Source of the DNA: UMGS1124 sp045613165
Lineage (GTDB): Bacteria; Bacillota_I; Bacilli_A; RF39; UBA660
Assembly: GCA_045613165.1 (NCBI GenBank)
Contig: JAZLAK010000003.1
Span: 1 to 8,783 of the forward strand
DNA: 8,783 nt
Direction of reading: 5' to 3'
The notes under the pieces are model-generated. The model did no database searches. It was not told the origin of the DNA and saw only the letters and a list, made by a program, of their open reading frames with translations. Below, piece by piece: positions 4,488-8,783 of this stretch (position 1 is its first letter; every line of letters starts with the position of its first letter). The position numbers and the translations under genes are program-made.

Positions 4488-7337
4488 ATGAATTATATTT
4501 ATTTAAGTGTAGTTACTGATTATACTTTACTTTCTAGTTTAATAAAAATAGATGATTTAATTAGTTATGCAAAAAATAATAATTTAAGTACTATAGGAAT
4601 ATTAAATGATAATTTGTATAGTACTATGGAATTTTATAATAAATGTAAAAAAAATAATATTAAACCTATAATTGGATATATAAGAAAGATAGATGATAAA
4701 AAGTATTATATTTATCCTAAAAATTATAATGGATTTATAGATTTATTTAATGAAAGATATAAAACCAATAATTTAATGTGTGTAATACCCTTAGAATATA
4801 AAGAATTATTTGATGAATTAGAGTATGAAGATAAATATATTTGTTATAAAAATAAAGATGACTTGAAAAATGCATTGTTAATAACTAGTAATGTATTAAG
4901 TGTAAATGAAATATATGCATTTAGTAAAGACGATGCAAAGTATGTAAATTATTTACATATGATAGATAAAGGTTTTACTATTAGTAATTATAGTTTTAAT
5001 GATTATACTAACAATACTTTTGTGAAAGATGTTGATGATTTTGATATAAGTACTACAAATAAATTTGCTGATTTAATAGATTTAAATATAAGTACAAGTA
5101 TAAAATATATTCCTAAATATTGTGATGATTCTTTCGAATATTTAAAGAATTTAAGTATAAAAGGTTTGAAAAAAAGATTAGGAGATAATATTACTGATGA
5201 ATATAAAAAACGTTTATTATATGAATTAAATGTTATAAATGATATGGGGTATGTAGATTATTTTTTAATAGTTTTTGATTATGTAAGGTTTAGTAAAACA
5301 AATGACATATTAGTTGGACCTGGTAGAGGAAGTGCTGCCGGGTCATTAGTCTCATATAGTTTAGGTATAACTGAAATTGATCCTTTGAGGTATGATTTAT
5401 TATTTGAAAGATTTTTGAACCCTGAAAGAATTACTATGCCTGATATTGATATAGATTTTGATGCTTTGAAGAGATATAAAGTAATAGATTATGTTACAGA
5501 AAAATATGGTAAAGATTCAGTTAGTAATATAATGACTTATTCTACTTTAAGTAGTAAACAAGTATTGCGTGATGTTAGTAAGTGTTTAGAAGTTGATTCT
5601 AAGATTATAGATAGATTATGCACTTATGTAGAATCTAAAGAAAGCCTAAAAAATAATTTAAATGATAATGTTAAAGAATTATTAAATCAATTTAGTAATT
5701 TGAAGAGTGCTTATTCTATAGCAATGAAGCTAGAGGGTTTAAAAAGACAAATAGGTACTCATGCTGCTGGAGTTGTAATAAGTAGCGAAAAATTAACTAA
5801 TGTTATTCCTGTCATAAGAAATGGCGAAAATAATTTAACTGGTTATACTATGGAGTATTTAGAAGAATTAGGTTTGTTAAAAATGGATTTTTTAGCTATA
5901 AAAGATTTGAGTATTTTAGATGCTATTATTAAAAGTATAGAAGATAGGTTAGGTAGAAAAATAAATATTCATTCTATACCATTGAATGATGAAAAAACTT
6001 ATTTTGAGTTTATAAGAGGAAATACCAGTGGAGTATTCCAATTTGAAAGTAGTGGAATGAAAAATTTCTTACGTAAATTAAAACCAAATTGTTTTCAAGA
6101 TTTAATTGCGGCGTTAGCATTATTTAGACCTGGTCCTATGGGAAATATAGATACTTATATTGCTCGTAAAAATGGAAAAGAAGAAGTTATATATCCTGAT
6201 AAAAGTTTGGAACCGATTTTAAAGGATACTTATGGTATTATTATTTATCAGGAACAAATAATGCAAATTTTATCTAAGATGGCTAATTATAGTTATGCAG
6301 AAAGTGATTTGATAAGAAGAGCAATAAGTAAAAAGAAATTAACTGTTATAGAAGATGAAAGAAATAAGTTTGTTAATAATTCTATAAAAAATGGGTATAG
6401 TGAAGAAGTGGCAAATGAAGTATATGAATTAATTGTTAAGTTTGCTAATTATGGTTTTAATAAATCTCATTCTGTTGCTTATGCTTTAATTGGTTATGAG
6501 ATGTGTTTTTTAAAAACACATTATCCAATATATTTTTATACAGCATTATTGAATTTTAATATTGGTAGTGAAAGTAAAACAAAAGAATATTTAGACTGTT
6601 TAAAACGTTTAAAGATTACTATTTGTAAACCGGATATTAATTTAAGTACTAATAAGTATCGAGTTGTAGATAATAAATTATTGTTACCTATTAATATAAT
6701 AAAGAATATTGGTTCAAGTGTTATTGATACAATTGTTAAAGTACGTGATGAAATTTTCTTAGATTATTTTGATTTTGTAAAAAAAGTTAATGTTAATAAT
6801 TTTGGGAAGAAGACTATGGAATTATTAATTATGGCTGGATGTTGTGATAGTTTTGGAATTAATAGACATACTATGATCGAGAATTTAGATGATGCTATTA
6901 CTTATAGTGAGTTAAGTAGTGATTTAGATGATATGTTAGTTAGTAAACCAAATTTAAAAGAGTTTGAAGAGTATTCTAATAGTGAACTTGTTAAAAATGA
7001 AAAAGAATTGTACGGTTTTTATTTATCAGATCATCCTGTTACTAAATATAATAATAGTGTTAAATTAATTAATTTAGATAAATATTTTGACAAAACTATA
7101 AATATGTATGCGTATGTAGAAGAAGTAAGAAGAATTAAAACAAAGAGTAAAGATAGTATGGCATTTATGATATGTAGTGATGAAACTGAAATTATGGACT
7201 TTATAGTATTTCCAAATAAATTTAATTTAATAAAAGATGTAAAAGTTGGAGATATAATTAGAGTTTATGGTAAAGTTGAAAGAAGATATGATAAATTTCA
7301 AATATTGGTTAATGATGTGCAAAAAGTTCTCGAATAA
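4488..7337 (+). CDS. dnaE: DNA polymerase III alpha subunit, DnaE type
   Basis: This 949-residue C-family replicative polymerase lacks proofreading. In low-GC Gram-positives DnaE extends RNA primers and works beside PolC. Domains in order: a degenerate PHP domain (1-205), palm (260-480) with GPGRGSAAGSLVSY (277-290), the catalytic motif PDIDIDF (318-324) and the third acidic residue in LKMDFLA (Asp467), fingers (510-700) with FRPGPMGNIDTYIARKNG (546-563), YQEQIMQI (587-594) and FNKSHSVAYALIGY (657-670), a helix-hairpin-helix region (770-795), and an OB fold (870-945). It is shorter than the roughly 1100 residues of Bacillus DnaE, because the PHP region is compact and it ends just after the OB fold. 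The PHP metal ligands are lost (LxVxTDYTLL replaces LHxHSxYSLL), so no PHP nuclease is expected. There is no Trp in the whole protein. The start follows GAGGTGAGG. Confidence 0.96.
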   Translation: MNYIYLSVVTDYTLLSSLIKIDDLISYAKNNNLSTIGILNDNLYSTMEFYNKCKKNNIKPIIGYIRKIDDKKYYIYPKNYNGFIDLFNERYKTNNLMCVIPLEYKELFDELEYEDKYICYKNKDDLKNALLITSNVLSVNEIYAFSKDDAKYVNYLHMIDKGFTISNYSFNDYTNNTFVKDVDDFDISTTNKFADLIDLNISTSIKYIPKYCDDSFEYLKNLSIKGLKKRLGDNITDEYKKRLLYELNVINDMGYVDYFLIVFDYVRFSKTNDILVGPGRGSAAGSLVSYSLGITEIDPLRYDLLFERFLNPERITMPDIDIDFDALKRYKVIDYVTEKYGKDSVSNIMTYSTLSSKQVLRDVSKCLEVDSKIIDRLCTYVESKESLKNNLNDNVKELLNQFSNLKSAYSIAMKLEGLKRQIGTHAAGVVISSEKLTNVIPVIRNGENNLTGYTMEYLEELGLLKMDFLAIKDLSILDAIIKSIEDRLGRKINIHSIPLNDEKTYFEFIRGNTSGVFQFESSGMKNFLRKLKPNCFQDLIAALALFRPGPMGNIDTYIARKNGKEEVIYPDKSLEPILKDTYGIIIYQEQIMQILSKMANYSYAESDLIRRAISKKKLTVIEDERNKFVNNSIKNGYSEEVANEVYELIVKFANYGFNKSHSVAYALIGYEMCFLKTHYPIYFYTALLNFNIGSESKTKEYLDCLKRLKITICKPDINLSTNKYRVVDNKLLLPINIIKNIGSSVIDTIVKVRDEIFLDYFDFVKKVNVNNFGKKTMELLIMAGCCDSFGINRHTMIENLDDAITYSELSSDLDDMLVSKPNLKEFEEYSNSELVKNEKELYGFYLSDHPVTKYNNSVKLINLDKYFDKTINMYAYVEEVRRIKTKSKDSMAFMICSDETEIMDFIVFPNKFNLIKDVKVGDIIRVYGKVERRYDKFQILVNDVQKVLE

Positions 7338-7350
7338 GAGAACTTTTTTT
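7321..7350 (+). terminator. Intrinsic terminator of dnaE
   Basis: AAAAGTTCTC (7322-7331) pairs with GAGAACTTTT (7338-7347) around a GAATAA loop, followed by T to 7350. The last dnaE codons form the left arm and the TAA stop lies in the loop. Confidence 0.92.
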
Positions 7351-7353
7351 GAT

Positions 7354-7387
7354 AAAGAAAAAACAGATAATAGTTTTTATTATCTGT
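7354..7387 (-). terminator. Intrinsic terminator of rpsD
   Basis: ACAGATAATA (7363-7372) and TATTATCTGT (7378-7387) are exact complements with a 5-nt loop. On the minus strand the stem is followed by a T-rich tract (complement of 7354-7362). The rpsD stop codon (7380-7382) is part of the stem. With the dnaE terminator it forms a pair of one-way terminators between convergent genes. Confidence 0.88.
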
Positions 7388-7982
7388 TGTAGAATTCAAC
7401 GATTAATGATTCATTAATTTCGGCGTTAAGTTCATTTCTTTCTGGTAATCTAACAAAAGTACCTGTTAATTTTTTACTATCAAATTCAACGAATGCTGGA
7501 GTTTTGATATTTAATTCTATAGTGTTTAAAATAGCTTTATGTTCTTTAGAATTTTCTCTAACAGCGATTACATCACCAGGTTTACAAATATAACTAGGAA
7601 TATCAACTTTAATACCGTTAACTTCGATATGACCGTGGTTTACGATTTGTCTAGCAGCACGTCTAGTAGTTGCAAGACCCATTCTATAAACTAAATTGTC
7701 TAATCTACTTTCTAATAGTTTTAAGAAGTTTTCACCAGCTATACCTTTCATTTTAGAAGCTTTTTCAAAAGTTCTTCTAAATTGTTTTTCATTTAATCCA
7801 TACATAAATCTAACTTTTTGTTTTTCTTGTAATTGGATTCCGTATTCACTTACTTTTTTTCTTCTAGAAGTTCCATGAATTCCAGGAGCATAAGGTCTAC
7901 GAGCTAATTCTTTTCCGTTTTCTAATGTAGAAAAACCAAGTCTACGAGATTTTTTGTATGCAGGACCTGTATATCTTGACAT
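7380..7982 (-). CDS. rpsD: 30S ribosomal protein S4
   Basis: The 200-residue product is S4 along its whole length. S4 nucleates assembly of the small subunit body, binds the 5' domain of 16S rRNA, and in Bacillus represses its own gene. The N-terminal S4 domain (1-90) opens SRYTGP and contains RRPYAPGIHG (28-37), SEYGIQLQEKQK (45-56) and MYGLNEKQFRR (60-70). The S4 RNA-binding fold (about 92-155) contains ESRLDNLVYRMGLATTRRAA and VNHGHIEVNG. The C-terminus is RLPERNELNAEINESLIVEF. It is the Cys-free, zinc-independent type. The start at 7982 has GGAG at 7990-7993. An in-frame ATG 11 codons upstream (8015) lacks a site and would add residues absent from the family. It is a single-gene unit. Confidence 0.96.
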   Translation of the reverse strand: MSRYTGPAYKKSRRLGFSTLENGKELARRPYAPGIHGTSRRKKVSEYGIQLQEKQKVRFMYGLNEKQFRRTFEKASKMKGIAGENFLKLLESRLDNLVYRMGLATTRRAARQIVNHGHIEVNGIKVDIPSYICKPGDVIAVRENSKEHKAILNTIELNIKTPAFVEFDSKKLTGTFVRLPERNELNAEINESLIVEFYNR

Positions 7983-8128
7983 AGTATATCTCCTTTCTTT
8001 AATTTTACGATTCATGTAATAATATTATTAATAGGGTGTTATTTATTCTTTCACTTTGGCAGTCAAGCTACTAGATACAAGAAATAAACACATTATTAAA
8101 ATTATTATTAATCTGCCACAAATACGCA
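7983..8128 (-). promoter_or_regulatory. Long structured leader of rpsD, probable S4 autoregulatory site
   Basis: The predicted transcript start is about 145 nt before the rpsD start, far longer than the 14-22 nt leaders elsewhere in the window, and no gene fills the space. Two pairings are visible: AAGAAATAAACAC (8079-8091) with GTGTTATTTATTCTT (8036-8050), imperfect; and TGGCAG (8057-8062) with CTGCCA (8113-8118), perfect. TGGCAG lies in the loop of the first stem, so the two together make a pseudoknot, or they could be exclusive states. In Bacillus subtilis rpsD is known to be repressed by S4 through its leader, so the same role is the natural reading here. The fold itself is my inference. 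Confidence 0.6.
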
Positions 8129-8134
8129 ATATAA

Positions 8135-8162
8135 ATTATACACTATTTGTTGAATTTGTCAA
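8135..8162 (-). promoter_or_regulatory. Perfect-consensus promoter of rpsD
   Basis: On the minus strand, TTGACA (8157-8162) and TATAAT (8135-8140) are both exact consensus and 16 bp apart. Such strength fits a ribosomal protein gene whose output is limited later by its leader. Confidence 0.88.
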
Positions 8163-8178
8163 ACATTTATTATAAAAT
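8150..8178 (+). promoter_or_regulatory. Promoter of the right-edge gene, overlapping the rpsD promoter
   Basis: TTGAAT (8150-8155), 17 bp, TAAAAT (8173-8178). The -35 box lies within the spacer of the rpsD promoter, and the rpsD -35 box lies within this spacer, so polymerase could hardly hold both at once. The start would be near 8185, leaving about 17 nt with the ribosome binding site. Confidence 0.5.
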
Positions 8179-8201
8179 TTAGTTAGAGTAGGAAAGATAT
8201 T

Positions 8202-8783
8202 ATGAAAACATCTTATAAATTTATATTAAAAATAAATCTCAATTATTTAAATAAAATAAATGAAAATGAAATTAATGATGAAATTTTGTTGTATGCTTTA
8301 GAGAATGGTTATGATTATTCAAAAGATTTCGATGATAAATTTTGTAAGTTTGATGTTTATGTTGGGTGGAATTTAAAAAATAAAAATGATTTTATAAATA
8401 ATTATATTCGTAGTAAACATTTTAGTTTTGATAAAATTAGTGAAGATAACAAAATTATTATTGAGGAAATATTTAAAACTAAACCTTCTTTATTAATTAA
8501 ATGTATAGGGAAAGATATTAAGTTTATTGATTATTTATCTTCTAAATTTATTGTTGATGATCTAGATTTTAATAATTTAGTATGGATATTAAAAAATAAT
8601 AATATTAGTTATAGTATGTTGAATGAAGATTTTTTAATGGAGAATTATAGACTTGGTTTAGAATTTTTAAAATTGGATTTTTCAAACATTGTTAATTTTA
8701 AAAAATATAATAGTAATTATAAACAATATACTAATGAAATACTTGATTGTTTTAGTAAAGATATAAAAAATAATATAAAGTAT
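8202..8783 (+). CDS. Unrecognised protein, 194 residues visible, runs off the window
   Basis: The frame is open from the ATG at 8202 to the last base, and TAGGAAAG (8189-8196) gives a ribosome binding site about 5 bp upstream. The product is Asn/Lys/Asp/Ile-rich and soluble, with no signal peptide or membrane helix. Short helical units of similar rhythm (for example EDNKIIIEEIFKTKPSLLIKCI, given here in part as IIIEEIFKTKPSLLIKCI, and NEDFLMENYRLGLEFLKLD) suggest a helical-repeat protein, but I cannot name a family. It uses two Trp codons (TGG), more than any other gene here. It is transcribed divergently from rpsD out of an overlapping promoter region. The C-terminus is outside the window. 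Confidence 0.65.
   Translation, partial: MKTSYKFILKINLNYLNKINENEINDEILLYALENGYDYSKDFDDKFCKFDVYVGWNLKNKNDFINNYIRSKHFSFDKISEDNKIIIEEIFKTKPSLLIKCIGKDIKFIDYLSSKFIVDDLDFNNLVWILKNNNISYSMLNEDFLMENYRLGLEFLKLDFSNIVNFKKYNSNYKQYTNEILDCFSKDIKNNIKY

Noticed and set aside
7696..7878. Plus-strand open frame inside rpsD
   Set aside because: It is antisense to the well-conserved S4 coding sequence and has no start signals.
7983..8015. Upstream in-frame ATG for rpsD
   Set aside because: No ribosome binding site precedes it, and S4 proteins begin at SRYTGP.
1..8783. Mycoplasma-type code with TGA as Trp
   Set aside because: Trp residues are TGG where present and no in-frame TGA occurs in dnaE, herA-like, prsA, rpsD or rpmB.

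Overview
This is a strongly AT-rich window that looks like a chromosomal segment of a low-GC Gram-positive bacterium (Bacillota). The signs are a PrsA-type lipoprotein foldase, two tiny YjcZ-type membrane proteins of the kind known from spore-forming Bacilli, a DnaE polymerase of the low-GC type, AGGAGG-type ribosome binding sites and sigma-A-like promoters. The code appears standard: Trp is TGG in the few places it occurs, and no long gene carries an in-frame TGA. Every complete gene with a visible stop uses TAA or TAG. An uncultured gut-type Bacilli or Erysipelotrichia-like lineage is plausible, but the sequence alone does not fix the taxonomy. No transposon, phage, CRISPR, tRNA or rRNA is visible.

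Layout. Bases 2-163 are the end of a membrane-protein gene that converges on a minus-strand pair (prsA, then an unrecognised 99-residue protein) across a shared terminator. Divergent from prsA is a two-gene unit of YjcZ-like mini-membrane proteins (33 and 40 residues). It sits behind a sporulation-sigma-like promoter and ends in a GAAA-loop terminator. Next comes a HerA/DUF87 ATPase (584 residues). The gene-poor stretch 3681-4166 follows. Then come rpmB (L28, minus) and dnaE (plus), which diverge from adjacent promoters. dnaE converges on rpsD (S4, minus), each with its own terminator. rpsD has a perfect consensus promoter and a structured leader of about 145 nt. A divergent, unrecognised gene runs off the right edge.

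The most interesting stretch is 3785-4072. A plus-strand promoter drives an apparent non-coding RNA of about 118 nt (3820-3937). A minus-strand promoter drives a short gene with a near-perfect ribosome binding site (start 4013). The two transcripts converge, and each has its own intrinsic terminator inside the other's transcribed region, so they would overlap by roughly 97 nt. This is the architecture of type I toxin-antitoxin loci. The peptide read from the ATG is only 23 residues and moderately hydrophobic. One base out of frame, after a run of six A, lies an extremely hydrophobic segment (LYFIILLLFILVFLLLFR). This suggests a frameshifted, slippage-controlled or mis-sequenced membrane-toxin gene.

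A second theme is compaction: four genes place their stop codon inside, or at the edge of, their own terminator hairpin.
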